Part shown: positions 45,153-55,384 of the stretch, in pieces | How the letters are laid out: each line of letters starts with the position of its first letter | How positions within the stretch are numbered: position 1 is the first letter of the stretch | NCBI GenBank assembly: GCA_963785585.1 | Contig: CAWAVW010000004.1 | Location: forward strand, 2,418,001 to 2,482,000 | DNA from: Palsa-295 sp963785585 | GTDB taxonomy: Bacteria > Acidobacteriota > Terriglobia > Acidiferrales > UBA7541 | Reading direction: 5' to 3' | DNA length: 64,000 nucleotides | Position numbers and translations under genes: made by a program | The notes under the pieces: model-generated | Database searches by the model: none | What the model saw: the letters and a program-made list of their open reading frames with translations, nothing else | What the model was told of the DNA's origin: nothing

Positions 45153-46844
45153 TTAGTTAAGCGGGATTTCTACCGTTAGACGCGCCCCGTGACCGGGATT
45201 CGACTCAACCGTTAGCGTTCCCCCTACGCTCCGTGTTCTTTCTTTGATTGAGATCGGTCCCAAGCGCAGCCGATCCAAGTCTTCACTTGCATACAAACCC
45301 GAAAAGCTGAAGCCTTGGCCGTTGTCGTCAACGACGAGCGAGACTTTCGCCTCATCTTGCCCTAGTTTTACCACGACGTGACCAGCCTTCGCATGCTTTT
45401 TTATGTTGTTCAGTGACTCACGATATATCTGGAAAAGTTCGCGGCAAATGCGGTCGGGTAGCCTTAAATCGCGGTCTTCGATGAATAAATCCACCGCCAG
45501 CCCCGATTCATTCCGAAATCTCTCGGCAAACCCGGCCATCAGCTCCCTCATATCCGCGCTTTCCACGCGCAGCGGCCGCAACTCCGTCACCATCCGCCGC
45601 AGCTCTTCGCTTTCCAGTTGCACCGTCTTTTGCAACGTCGCCAGCTCCGCCCCTGCTTGCTCCGGCGTCCATGGGAACTTGTGCCGGAGCACGTCCAGCT
45701 GAATATTCAAACTCAGCAGCGTCTGTAAAATTCCGTCGTGCAGATCGCGGGACATCCGGCTGCGCTCTGATTCCACAGCCCGGGCCCGCAAATGCCGCAT
45801 CAGAAAAATGTTTTCCAGCGCCGGACCGACATGACGAACCACATGCTCGAACCACCGCAAATCGTCCTTTGTGAACTGTTTCCGTGGCGGCCTGGGGTTC
45901 ACCAGCAGCACGCGTCCCGCCGGCCGTCCCGCCGATTCAATCGTCACCGCCATCAACGAACGCGCGCCGAATTCCTGCTGCGTGGCTGCCGGAGGAGCGC
46001 TCAACGCCCGCACCGCCCTCCCTGTCCTGCGATCCCAGCCAAATCCGCGTCCGGGCCCTTCGCTCGCATTTGCCGCGAAATTCCAGCAGATGGATATTTC
46101 AAACGCGTCCGTCAGAAACGTTTCCGATCGCGAAAGCGCCAGAGTCTCCGGACCGCCGGGCTCGCGTTCGTTCGGATGAACTTTCCACACGAACAACCGC
46201 TCCAGTTCCTCGTCCCGAATCGCCAGGCACGCCTGCTCGCATCCGAACGAAAGCGCAATCTCACCCAGCGCCTGCCGGATCGATTCGGTCAAGCCGCGCT
46301 CGAAATGCAGCAGTCCTGAAACTTTCTCCAGAAACTGCCGCCGCTCCAGTTCCTGCGGCTCGCGAGATGCCAGGTAACCCAATCCAAGGCCAGACACCGC
46401 CACGCCAAACGCCGTCAGGCTGGCCACGCCGAAATTTTCGGCCGTCTGGCCGCCGCGCAACAAAATACCAGCAAAGGTTGCGATCGTGCCCGCCGCCACA
46501 AACAATCGCATCGCGGGCATCTTATCCTGCGCCCCGAGCGCGTAAACGATAAACAGGTACAGAAACCACCACGCCGACAGCACCGGCGAAATGGCAAAAA
46601 AGAGCACCGACGCCAGGAAATCAAAGATTACCGAAATCCAGAAGCCGCTCGGCTCGACTGTCCTCTCGTAAAGCAGCGCGCCGACCGCGGCTGCCAAGTA
46701 AAGTCCCAAGAGCCGCGCGGCCCATGTCTCAGGCCGGCCGCGCGAAACGACAACCAAATCCGCGAGCGCCAGAGCCGCGAACACCACCCGCGCCAGCGTA
46801 ACTTGACGGTCCAGATGCAATCTTTCAGCGCTGTCGAGAGGCAT
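45153..46844 (-). CDS. NarL-partner sensor histidine kinase (HisKA_3) with GAF domain
   Basis: This 563-aa protein has about five or six N-terminal transmembrane helices (20-155) and a GAF-like domain (about 180-345). The HisKA_3 dimerisation box follows, with H369 in RMSRDLHDGILQTLLSLN, then an HATPase domain with N-box ESLNNIKKHA and G-boxes DDNGQGF and GHGARLTVEIP. Its stop (TAA) is two bases before the regulator's ATG, so the pair is strictly coupled. The stimulus is unknown. The gene is divergent from the Ser/Thr kinase gene, with about 270 bp between starts. Confidence 0.92.
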   Translation of the reverse strand: MPLDSAERLHLDRQVTLARVVFAALALADLVVVSRGRPETWAARLLGLYLAAAVGALLYERTVEPSGFWISVIFDFLASVLFFAISPVLSAWWFLYLFIVYALGAQDKMPAMRLFVAAGTIATFAGILLRGGQTAENFGVASLTAFGVAVSGLGLGYLASREPQELERRQFLEKVSGLLHFERGLTESIRQALGEIALSFGCEQACLAIRDEELERLFVWKVHPNEREPGGPETLALSRSETFLTDAFEISICWNFAANASEGPGRGFGWDRRTGRAVRALSAPPAATQQEFGARSLMAVTIESAGRPAGRVLLVNPRPPRKQFTKDDLRWFEHVVRHVGPALENIFLMRHLRARAVESERSRMSRDLHDGILQTLLSLNIQLDVLRHKFPWTPEQAGAELATLQKTVQLESEELRRMVTELRPLRVESADMRELMAGFAERFRNESGLAVDLFIEDRDLRLPDRICRELFQIYRESLNNIKKHAKAGHVVVKLGQDEAKVSLVVDDNGQGFSFSGLYASEDLDRLRLGPISIKERTRSVGGTLTVESNPGHGARLTVEIPLN

Positions 46845-47112
46845 CGTGGCGGGTGTACAGCCTGCGTAATCGCAAACTCTTCCCTATCAAAGTCTAGCAA
46901 GCCTCAAGCTCTCCGCAACCCGCTGTCCTCTTATGGTTATCGCACTTCCGGACACGCGCCCCTGGCCCCGCCAGGCCAAAATTGGCGCAGCCGTCCGTCA
47001 ACCAGCCGCCCAACTTGACTGTTACCAGCGCTCTAGCCCTGTCGGCGTTTCGGGACGCGAGGAAACCGTCTTCGTTGACTTGCCAAGTACCGCAACCTAA
47101 CATGTCCAACGT

Positions 47113-49452
47113 ATGGCATCCGCCGACTCGCTGATTGGCCGAACCTTCTCGCATTACCGCGTTCTGGAACGCGTTGGTGGCGGCGGCATGGGTGTGGTGT
47201 ACAAAGCCGAAGACGCCCGCCTCCACCGGTTCGTCGCGCTGAAATTCCTGCCCGATCATGTGGCGCAGGATCCCGCCACGCGTGCCCGTTTCGAGCGCGA
47301 AGCGCAAGCCACCTCCGCGCTCGATCATCCGAACATCTGCGTGGTTCACGACATTGGTGAAGACCACGGCCAGACGTTCATCGCCATGGAGTATTTGCAG
47401 GGCGCTACCCTGAAGGACCGCATCGACGGACGCCCTCTCGACCTGGAAACCCTGCTGAAACTGGCCGTCGAAATCGCGGATGCCCTGGACTGTGCCCATC
47501 GCCAGGGCATCGTTCATCGCGACATCAAGCCGGCGAACATCTTTGTTACCGCACGAGGCCACGCAAAGATTCTCGATTTCGGCCTCGCCAAGATGGTGGA
47601 TCACACCCTGCCGAAGATCAGTGAAGACACATCGCCCATCGTTGACGCGTCGATGACGAGCCCGGGAACCATCGTCGGCACCATCGCGTACATGTCGCCG
47701 GAACAAACACGCGGCGAACGCGTCGATTCCCGCTCGGACATTTTTTCCTTCGGGTCGCTGCTGTACGAAGCCGCAACCGGCCAGCAGCCCTTCACCGGAC
47801 CCAGCGCGCTCGTGGTGATGCATAAGATCGCCACCGAAATTCCGCCGTCGCCGAGCACCCTGCAGCCCGAGCTGCCTACCGCGATCGATCGATTGATCGC
47901 CAAGTGCCTGGAAAAAGATCCCCAGCGCCGCCCGGCGTCTGCGTCCGAAATCGTTCAAGCGCTGCAATCTCTTTCCTCGCCTTCCAAGCCGATTTCCGTT
48001 TCAAAACCCGATTCGCGCATGTCGATTGCCGTCGTGCCGTTCCAGCTTCGCGCCCAGGCGGCCGACGACAAATTTCTATCCGTGGCGCTCGCCGACGCGG
48101 TCACCAATCGTCTCGGCTCGGCGCCCACGCTGCTCGTCCGCCCGACCAGCAGCCTCATCAAGTACGCGCATGGCGACGTCGAATGGAATCAAGTGGGACG
48201 CGAGCTCGATGTGGACCTGGTCGCCGAGGGCAACATCCAAAAAATGGGCTCACGCGTTCGGGTCACCGTGCAGGTCTGGGGACTTCGCGACTCTCGCGTG
48301 CTTCATTCTGCAAAAGTGGATGGCGACATGGGCGACCTCTTCAGCCTGCAGGACCAACTCGCCGACACTCTATTCAACGCTCTGGTTCCGCGCACGCGGG
48401 ATAAGTCTTCGCAGTTCGCCAGACCCGCCGCGCGCCATCCGCTGGCCTTTGAACTCTACATGCGCGCCATCGATCGCTCCCAGTGCTACAACAAGATGGA
48501 CTTGGCCGCCGCCGTTGAAATGCTCGACCGCGCTGTGGACCTCGATCCGACATTCGCGGATGCCCTGGGAGTGCTCGCCAATATCTGCTGCCAGATGGGG
48601 CTGCACCTCGATCCCGATCCCAAATGGTTCGCCCGTGCCGAGGACGCCGTGGCCCGCACGTTGGAACTCGATCCGGTGAACTGCAATGCCTTTTGCGCCC
48701 GCGGAATGCTTCTATGGTCGCCATCCCGCGGATTTCAGGTGCGGCCCGCGATGAAGGCGCTGAACGCCGCCATCACCATCAATCCAAGCCGCTACAACGC
48801 TCGCACGTTTCGCGCCGCCGTGCTGTTCCATAGCGGATTTCATGAAGCCGCTTTGGTCGATTCCAGGGAAGCCATCCTCGCCAATCCGCCCTTCGCCGTG
48901 GCCCACGCGACGCTTGGATTCGTCGCAACGTATGAAGGAGATTTTTCCAAGGCGGATTTTTACTTGCGCGAAGCGCGCGATCTGGAGCCTGCGTTGATCC
49001 ACGCCAACGTGCAATTGCCTTTGCCCTCGATCTACACCGGCCAGCTGGGCGTGGCGCGCGAACATCTCGCCAGGGCCAAGCAGATGGTTCCCGGCGAGCC
49101 GCAGCTGATCGGGATCGAAGGCCTGATCCTCGCGCACGAAGGCGATTTCAAGCGCGCCGAACAACTGGCCGACGAGGCCGCCGCCAGCACTCGCAGCGTG
49201 ATGCACCTTCACCACGCCTTGCACTGCGCCGCCGGCGTTTATGCTCTCATCGGCAAGCCCGACAAAGCCATTGCCGAGCTCAAGCGTTGCGTCGAGACCG
49301 GACTTCCGAACCACCGTGCCTTTGAACGCGATCCCCATCTTGAAACACTCCGACGGCACCCCGACTTCCTCGCACTCATGCGCGATGTTCGCCGCGACTA
49401 CGAAATCTTCGAACGCGAATTCGCCCTCGAGATTGCCGGCGCCGGGGTCTGA
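47113..49452 (+). CDS. Ser/Thr protein kinase with TolB-like and TPR C-terminal region
   Basis: This 779-aa protein has a Hanks-type kinase domain (13-285): glycine loop VGGGGMGVV (21-29), K44 in ALKFL, HRDIKPANI (135-143), DFG (155-157) and YMSPEQTRGERVDSRSDIFSFG. The next segment (about 300-430; MSIAVVPFQLRAQAADDKFLSVALADAVTNRL) resembles the TolB-N/adenylate-cyclase-associated region. A TPR array then runs to the C-terminus. No transmembrane helix is evident. This architecture is common in Acidobacteriota. Substrates are unknown. Confidence 0.9.
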   Translation: MASADSLIGRTFSHYRVLERVGGGGMGVVYKAEDARLHRFVALKFLPDHVAQDPATRARFEREAQATSALDHPNICVVHDIGEDHGQTFIAMEYLQGATLKDRIDGRPLDLETLLKLAVEIADALDCAHRQGIVHRDIKPANIFVTARGHAKILDFGLAKMVDHTLPKISEDTSPIVDASMTSPGTIVGTIAYMSPEQTRGERVDSRSDIFSFGSLLYEAATGQQPFTGPSALVVMHKIATEIPPSPSTLQPELPTAIDRLIAKCLEKDPQRRPASASEIVQALQSLSSPSKPISVSKPDSRMSIAVVPFQLRAQAADDKFLSVALADAVTNRLGSAPTLLVRPTSSLIKYAHGDVEWNQVGRELDVDLVAEGNIQKMGSRVRVTVQVWGLRDSRVLHSAKVDGDMGDLFSLQDQLADTLFNALVPRTRDKSSQFARPAARHPLAFELYMRAIDRSQCYNKMDLAAAVEMLDRAVDLDPTFADALGVLANICCQMGLHLDPDPKWFARAEDAVARTLELDPVNCNAFCARGMLLWSPSRGFQVRPAMKALNAAITINPSRYNARTFRAAVLFHSGFHEAALVDSREAILANPPFAVAHATLGFVATYEGDFSKADFYLREARDLEPALIHANVQLPLPSIYTGQLGVAREHLARAKQMVPGEPQLIGIEGLILAHEGDFKRAEQLADEAAASTRSVMHLHHALHCAAGVYALIGKPDKAIAELKRCVETGLPNHRAFERDPHLETLRRHPDFLALMRDVRRDYEIFEREFALEIAGAGV

Positions 49453-49560
49453 AACCCGCCGCACGCGATATCCACAGCGGCTACGGTTGGCGCGCGTGGA
49501 CCCTCTTGCACAAATTTCGTCGCAGTGCATAATCGATGGCGGTCGCGGGGGACTTCCGGA

Positions 49561-50457
49561 TTGTCGCAGCGTTATACGCGCAAAGAAGTCGGACGCATTC
49601 TAGGACTTGAGCCGAGCCGTCTCCGCTACTGGGAACGTCTGCGCCTGGTAAGACCGCAAGCCCGTTGGGGCGAGCGCTTTTACAGCTTCGGCGATCTTCT
49701 CGCCCTGCGCGCCATTCAAAAACTCACCCAAAGCCACGTTCCCGCCCGCCGCGTCCGTCGCGCGATCAAACTCATCGAGTCGCAGTTCTCCACCGCTTCG
49801 GTTCCCGTGCAAGAGCTTCGCCTTGTCGAGCTCGGGCGTGAAGTCCACGTTGTGCCTCCCGGGTCCGAGCGCCCTTTCAATCCGTTTCTGCGGCAGTGGG
49901 CTTTCCCGTTCGACATGCCCATCGAGCCGGCAAAGTTGCACGCCATGGCCGGGCCCACTCCCGAGGACTTTTTCCAGTCGGCGCTCGACTGCGAAGACCG
50001 CATCGACACGCTTCCACGCGCCATTGAAAACTATCAGCGCGTCGTCGAACTCGCGCCGCATTGGATCGAAGCTCACATCAATCTGGGCGTCGCCTATTAC
50101 CAGCTGGGCCACCTTTCCGACGCGCGCGCCGCTTTTCTTTCCGCCGTACAGATCGATCCGCTCAACGGAATCTCGCGCTACAACCTGGGATGCACGCTCG
50201 AAGAGCTTGGCGAATTCGACGAAGCCATCGAACATCTGGAACGCGCCGCTCGCGCCATGCCCGCCCATGCGGACGTCCATTTCAATCTGGCGCTGGCCTA
50301 CGAAAAGCGCCGCAAGCGCACCGCCGCTCGCACCCAGTGGGAACTCTATTTGAAGTTCGCGCCCAGCGGCCCGTGGGCCGAGCAAGCCCGTTCGCGCCTT
50401 CGCCGCTACTCGCGCCGCAAGCCCAGCGCGCCCATTCCATTTCGCCGTCCAGTGTAA
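49561..50457 (+). CDS. MerR-type HTH fused to TPR repeats
   Basis: This 298-aa protein begins with a MerR-like winged helix (about 3-75; YTRKEVGRILGLEPSRLRYWERLRLVRPQARWGERFYSFGDLLALRAIQKL). A linker leads to at least three TPR units (about 135-265), for example WIEAHINLGVAYYQLGHLSDARAAFLSAVQIDP and ADVHFNLALAYEKRRKRTAARTQWELYL. Usual MerR proteins carry a short coiled coil and effector pocket, so TPR may replace small-molecule sensing with protein sensing. TTG 49561 has a GGGGGA ribosome-binding site; GTG 49525 is an alternative with no such site. It follows the kinase gene by 108 bp. Confidence 0.85.
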   Translation: MSQRYTRKEVGRILGLEPSRLRYWERLRLVRPQARWGERFYSFGDLLALRAIQKLTQSHVPARRVRRAIKLIESQFSTASVPVQELRLVELGREVHVVPPGSERPFNPFLRQWAFPFDMPIEPAKLHAMAGPTPEDFFQSALDCEDRIDTLPRAIENYQRVVELAPHWIEAHINLGVAYYQLGHLSDARAAFLSAVQIDPLNGISRYNLGCTLEELGEFDEAIEHLERAARAMPAHADVHFNLALAYEKRRKRTAARTQWELYLKFAPSGPWAEQARSRLRRYSRRKPSAPIPFRRPV

Positions 50458-50524
50458 CGCTTACGGATGGCGCGCCGCGCCGAGACGTTGCGCCTGCGCG
50501 TCGCATAAGCCAAAAGGAAACGCG

Positions 50525-52372
50525 ATGCCATCTCGCCTTACAATCTTTCTCGTCTCGACGTTCATCGCCGCGCTCCTGGCATCGCCGCTGACTATGACTT
50601 CACGCCTCCACCCACAAAACGCAAGTCTCGACGCTTCCGCGAAATTCGCGGCGCTGAGCGATCAGTTTATGAAAGACTCGCTCGTGCTCTCTCCGGTCGC
50701 GGCTTCTTCGGCCGGATACCATTCCTACGTTGATTCGAAGACCGGCCAGACCGTCGCGCTCGATTCGCTGCTGGACGACGTGAGCCTCGAGGGCATCGCC
50801 AAACAGCGAGCGTTCTACGCGGGATGGCGCGAGCGATTCCACAACGAAACGCCGCGATCCACGCTCGCCGCGGAAGACGCCGCCGACTGGCAATTGATTG
50901 ACGACCAGATCGCCCAAAACCTGCTCGAGTTCGACAAAATTCAAAGTTACAAACACAACCCCACGGTGGCCGTTGAATTAATCGGCAACGCGCTGTTCCT
51001 TCCGTTGACCCAGGAATACGCACCGCTGGAAGTCCGCCTCGGCCACGTCCTTGATCGCGTCAGCCAAATTCCTCGCCTGCTCACCCAAGTGCAACCGTAC
51101 CTGGTGGACGCCGACCCGACATGGATCAAAACGGCCATCGAAGAGAACGACGGCAACATCGATCTCATCCAGACCACGATTAAGCAGCAAATTCCGCGCG
51201 GCTCTGAGTTGCAATCTCGCTACGAAGAAGTCGCGCCCGTTTCGATCGCTTCCCTGAAGGCTTACTCGGCATGGCTGCACAACGGTCTCGGGGCTCGCCC
51301 GTCTGCTGCTTCCTGGCGACTGGGAAAGCGCCTCTACGACGAAAAATTCCGCCTGGTGATGGAAACAGACGTCACGCCCGAACAAGTGCTCGCCGACGCT
51401 GAACGGGAATTAAAGGAAGTCCGCGCGGAAATGCTCACGCTCGCCATTCCGATGCACGCACAAATGTATCCGGGCGATAGCGATCACTCCGAGCTGAGCG
51501 AACACGACCGCCAGAATAGAATCATCAGCGAAGTGCTCGCCAGAATTTCAGACGCTCATCCCCAGCGCGACCAGCTCATGCAAACGATTCAGGCCGATCT
51601 TGCCGGCAACACGCAATTCATCCGCGAAAAGAAAATCGTCTCGCTGAGCTCGCGAGACAATCTGAAAGTCGTCGCCACGCCCGTTTTCATGCGAGGCATC
51701 TATTCCGTCGCCGGCTTTCACAGCGCCCCGCCGCTCGAACCGCAGGCCGAAGCCGAATACTGGGTAACTCCCATCGATCCAAAAATGAGCGACGCGAAAG
51801 CCGAATCGAAACTTCGGGAATACAACAATTACGCGCTGCAATGGCTGAGCATCCACGAAGCGCTTCCCGGCCATTACATTCAGTTCGAACACCTGAACAA
51901 TATCCAGCCCGAACGGCGCCGCTTGCTGCGTTCGCTCTACGGCAATGGCGCCTATGTGGAAGGATGGGCCGAGTACATCGCCCAAGTGATGATGGACGAG
52001 GGCTTTCTCGACAACGATCCGAAGTTCCGCCTGGTGATGCGCAAGATTCGCCTGCGCGTCATTTCGAACGCGATTCTCGACATCAAGATGCACACCATGG
52101 ACATGGCCGACCGGCAGGCGCTCGAACTGATGATGAATGATGCGTTTCAGACGCAGGCTGAGGCGGACGGCAAGCTGCTGCGCGTGAAGCTGAGCTCCAC
52201 GCAGTTGCCGACCTACTACGTTGGAATTCGGGAGTGGTTTGCGCTGCGCAAGAACTATCAGGCGGCCGCGGGAAAGAATTTCGATCTACTGAAATTTCAC
52301 GATCGCGTCCTCGACGAAGGTCCATTGCCCGTGCCGGTGGTGGAAAAACTGGTGATGCCCGCCGCCGAGTAA
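50525..52372 (+). CDS. DUF885-family putative metallopeptidase, secreted
   Basis: This 615-aa protein has a signal peptide (1-20, TIFLVSTFIAALLA). The C-terminal half has the DUF885 zinc motif HEALPGHYIQFEH (444-456) and the downstream glutamate in YVEGWAEY (about E479), together giving an HExxxxH-type gluzincin-like site. Family members are predicted peptidases of the envelope. ATG 50525 is preceded by AAGGA. The specific substrate is unknown. Confidence 0.87.
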   Translation: MPSRLTIFLVSTFIAALLASPLTMTSRLHPQNASLDASAKFAALSDQFMKDSLVLSPVAASSAGYHSYVDSKTGQTVALDSLLDDVSLEGIAKQRAFYAGWRERFHNETPRSTLAAEDAADWQLIDDQIAQNLLEFDKIQSYKHNPTVAVELIGNALFLPLTQEYAPLEVRLGHVLDRVSQIPRLLTQVQPYLVDADPTWIKTAIEENDGNIDLIQTTIKQQIPRGSELQSRYEEVAPVSIASLKAYSAWLHNGLGARPSAASWRLGKRLYDEKFRLVMETDVTPEQVLADAERELKEVRAEMLTLAIPMHAQMYPGDSDHSELSEHDRQNRIISEVLARISDAHPQRDQLMQTIQADLAGNTQFIREKKIVSLSSRDNLKVVATPVFMRGIYSVAGFHSAPPLEPQAEAEYWVTPIDPKMSDAKAESKLREYNNYALQWLSIHEALPGHYIQFEHLNNIQPERRRLLRSLYGNGAYVEGWAEYIAQVMMDEGFLDNDPKFRLVMRKIRLRVISNAILDIKMHTMDMADRQALELMMNDAFQTQAEADGKLLRVKLSSTQLPTYYVGIREWFALRKNYQAAAGKNFDLLKFHDRVLDEGPLPVPVVEKLVMPAAE

Positions 52373-52399
52373 GCGGGCATCGCCGCAACGCCGTTTTGG

Positions 52400-55330
52400 C
52401 TAGAACGAAAACGACGCTTGCAAATAAATCTGCCGGTTCGACGCTGCTGAAGAAAACGGCCCGCCCGCCAGTCCATTCGCAATGCCAAAAAACGCGGTAG
52501 AGTACGAGGCGTTTCCGCCCGCCGTTGCCGGAGGATTGAGGACCGCCGACGGTACGCCGAGGTTCACATTGTTGAATACGTTCCGCGCATTTACGCTGAA
52601 CGTCAAACTGTAGCGCCGCGTGGTATCGCTGCCGCCGCCAAATCCCGGGCCGCCGCCAAAGGGACTTCCGCCTCGGCCACCACCGCCGCCGCGCCCTCCC
52701 GGAGGTCCCCCTTGGCCCGCGCCTGCGCCATTCTGGGTTTTCGTGTCGCGTCCAAATCCAAACGTCTTGCTCAGCCGCAAATTCAGAGTGAACCGCCCTT
52801 CGCTCGTAAGCGTATTCACGGGAATCTCATCGTTGATCGACGGGAGCGTCTCGAAATTTCCGAATCCCGGCACGTTGATCACCGACCCGCCCGACGGAGC
52901 GGTCGTCAAAGCAGGCCGCTGGTTAAATTGCGAGCTACCGATAAGATCCTGGCTCAAGGTGATGTTGTACGGCACGCCCGAGGTGGCAATCATGAACGGA
53001 CTCAACCGGAATCCCTTGGGCAGTCCGATCGACCCGCCCAAAAAGAACCGATTGCGAATGTCGAACGACGCTCGCCCGTAGTCTTCCGCAATATTGAAGG
53101 GGTTCGACGGAAAGCTGTTGATTCCAGACGTGTCGCTCTTGGCGTAGTTCAAGTTGTAATACGCGAACATGGTTACCTTGGCGCCCGCGCGCACGGTGGT
53201 TTGCACGAACAGTTGGTTCTGCCGGAAGACGCCCTCGGATTGAAACTGATAAATATTCGAATCGGCCACCGGTCGCGTGGCCAGTTGCGGATTCAAGTAG
53301 TACGGAAAAAAGTCCTGCGGATTCGTCGGCGTATTGATGTTGTTGGTCAAATACTGATCCCATCCGCGCGTGTTTAGATACGAAATATTCAGATTCGCGT
53401 ACTTCGTCAGTTGCCGTTCCAGGCTCACGGCTGTCTGCGCCGTGCCCGGCGCCTTGAGCCGGTTGTTCGCCGCATAATTCGTCGCTAGTACCGTCGCGCT
53501 GGGAACGAGCGGCGGCGGCGCCAAATACGTCACATTGGTGGCCACGAATTCGCCGAGGTTTACGCCGTTGAGGCGGTCCTGGATCAAAACGTCGTTCTCG
53601 CCGAAGCGGTCGTAGAAAATTCCGAATCCCGCGCGGATCACCGTCTTCGGAGCGGACTTCCCGCCGCCTCCGATTCCCCACGCAAATCCCAGCCGCGGCG
53701 CCCAATCGAGGTGGTCGCTCAGGTTATTTTGCGATTCGAGCCGCAGACCGTAACTGAGCGTGATGTTCGGACGCACTTTCCAGTCGTCTTCGGCATACAC
53801 GCCCACGTCCACTTGCGAGACGTTCGAAAATGGATTTGGCAGCAGGCCCGGGTTCGCGGGATTGTAGGGACTCGAAGTGACCGTGAATTGCGCCGCGACG
53901 TTATTCTCAAAATCCTGAATCGTCGAAAAGTAATACGAACCGTTGAATCCTCCGCTGGAATCCAGATGGTCCGTCACGCCGCGCAGCCGCCCTCCAAACT
54001 TCAGCGTGTGATTGGTGAACTGCACCGAGGTGTAATTCTGGAATTCGTACCGGTTAGTCTGCTCGAACTGATTTCCTTCGGGGCTGCCGCCGCCATTGAA
54101 ATACAGCGGCACGCTCACGCTGGGATCGTCACTTTGCGCCACCTGGCTGCTTCCGTCATGCACGTACTGGAAGCGCGTTTCGTTGACGATCTTCGTGCCA
54201 AAAATCTGCGTGTCGCTGACCTGCAGGGTGTGCTCCGTGCTGATCGTGTTGTAGGCCTGGCTGGCCAGCGTGAATCCGCCGATCCCGTCGTTATTTTCGG
54301 TGTTGCGGTAGTACTGATAGCGGATCGAGAGTGTGTTGTTCTTCCCTAGCTGGTAGTCCAGTTTCGGCGCGACGTTGTAGCGGCGCTTGGGATCGGGCAC
54401 GGCCTGGCTGAACGGCACCGGCTGATTCGCCGAATTCAAAATTTGCGCGTTGATGATCGAAAGGTCGTTGATGTCGCGAATGTCACTGGAAATAAAAAAT
54501 GACGCGTTTTTGCTGAGCGGGCCGCCGATATTTCCGCTGTACTGCGTCGAGTAGTAGCTCGGATAGGGTTCGGTCGCGGTGTTGGGATTGAAAAACGGAT
54601 TCTTCGAGTTCAGTCCGGAGGCGTTGGCGTTGACCGAAACCTGGCCGTGCCACTTGTCGGTTCCGGGCTTGGTGAAAATCTCAATGCGGCCGTAGCCCAC
54701 TTTGTCGTACTGCGCGGAAAACGGATTCGAGTTGATGCGAATCTCGCGGATCGCCGACTTCGGCGGCAATTGCCCGGCCGTAAATCCGTCGATGTAGAAT
54801 TGTCCGCCGTTCGGACCGGCGGAGGGTCCGGCCAGGGCCTCGAGGTCGGTCTGCAGTTCGTCCGGATCATCCGGCAACGCATCCAAATCTTTTCCGCTCA
54901 ACGTCACAGCGCCGGCGTTGTTGGTCGGCGCCACATCCACGGCGACCGGCGAATCGGTTACCACCACTTGCTGCTGCTCCACTTCAATTTCGAGCGCAAT
55001 TTTCAGTTGTTGGGTTTGGCCCGCGGTCACGACGACCGCAGCGTTGGTGTAAACCGTAAATCCCTTGGCGATGACCTCAACCTTATATGTGCCGGCCGCC
55101 AATCCCTTCACGTCAAACGCGCCCTGTTGATTCGCTACCGCTCCGAGGGTCTGCGCGTCCGGAGTAGTCACGATCACCGACGCTCCCGCCACCGCCGCGC
55201 CCGAAGGATCGAGCACCTGCCCGTGAATGGCGCCCGTCGCCGCCTGGCCCTGAGCGCTCGCGCCGCATAAAGCGCCAAAAAGTGCCAAAATTGCTACACG
55301 AATAATCACTTCAATTGCCCAGAATTTCAT
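52400..55330 (-). CDS. TonB-dependent receptor with Gly-rich loop
   Basis: This 976-aa protein has a signal peptide (1-30, ending GASAQGQA) and a carboxypeptidase-regulatory domain (about 33-110; GAIHGQVLDPSGAAVAGASV). The plug (about 130-250) has VDGFTAGQLPPKSAIREIRINSNPFSAQYDKVGYGRIEIFTKPGT-like blocks, and the beta-barrel ends IYLQASFSF. Near residue 870-910 a Gly-rich insert (PPGGRGGGGGRGGSPFGG) interrupts a barrel loop. ATG 55330 has a GGAGAGGGA ribosome-binding site. It lies downstream of a DUF5666 gene that also encodes a Gly-rich stretch; the 54-bp spacing suggests cotranscription. Confidence 0.9.
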   Translation of the reverse strand: MKFWAIEVIIRVAILALFGALCGASAQGQAATGAIHGQVLDPSGAAVAGASVIVTTPDAQTLGAVANQQGAFDVKGLAAGTYKVEVIAKGFTVYTNAAVVVTAGQTQQLKIALEIEVEQQQVVVTDSPVAVDVAPTNNAGAVTLSGKDLDALPDDPDELQTDLEALAGPSAGPNGGQFYIDGFTAGQLPPKSAIREIRINSNPFSAQYDKVGYGRIEIFTKPGTDKWHGQVSVNANASGLNSKNPFFNPNTATEPYPSYYSTQYSGNIGGPLSKNASFFISSDIRDINDLSIINAQILNSANQPVPFSQAVPDPKRRYNVAPKLDYQLGKNNTLSIRYQYYRNTENNDGIGGFTLASQAYNTISTEHTLQVSDTQIFGTKIVNETRFQYVHDGSSQVAQSDDPSVSVPLYFNGGGSPEGNQFEQTNRYEFQNYTSVQFTNHTLKFGGRLRGVTDHLDSSGGFNGSYYFSTIQDFENNVAAQFTVTSSPYNPANPGLLPNPFSNVSQVDVGVYAEDDWKVRPNITLSYGLRLESQNNLSDHLDWAPRLGFAWGIGGGGKSAPKTVIRAGFGIFYDRFGENDVLIQDRLNGVNLGEFVATNVTYLAPPPLVPSATVLATNYAANNRLKAPGTAQTAVSLERQLTKYANLNISYLNTRGWDQYLTNNINTPTNPQDFFPYYLNPQLATRPVADSNIYQFQSEGVFRQNQLFVQTTVRAGAKVTMFAYYNLNYAKSDTSGINSFPSNPFNIAEDYGRASFDIRNRFFLGGSIGLPKGFRLSPFMIATSGVPYNITLSQDLIGSSQFNQRPALTTAPSGGSVINVPGFGNFETLPSINDEIPVNTLTSEGRFTLNLRLSKTFGFGRDTKTQNGAGAGQGGPPGGRGGGGGRGGSPFGGGPGFGGGSDTTRRYSLTFSVNARNVFNNVNLGVPSAVLNPPATAGGNASYSTAFFGIANGLAGGPFSSAASNRQIYLQASFSF

Positions 55331-55384
55331 TCCCTCTCCTGGATTATTTCCTGGATTCAATTCATGATGCGGTGCCGCCGGTCG

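Noticed and set aside
46894..47967. 357-codon minus-strand open frame opposite the Ser/Thr kinase gene
   Set aside because: The kinase motifs on the plus strand are complete; the opposite frame has no domain.
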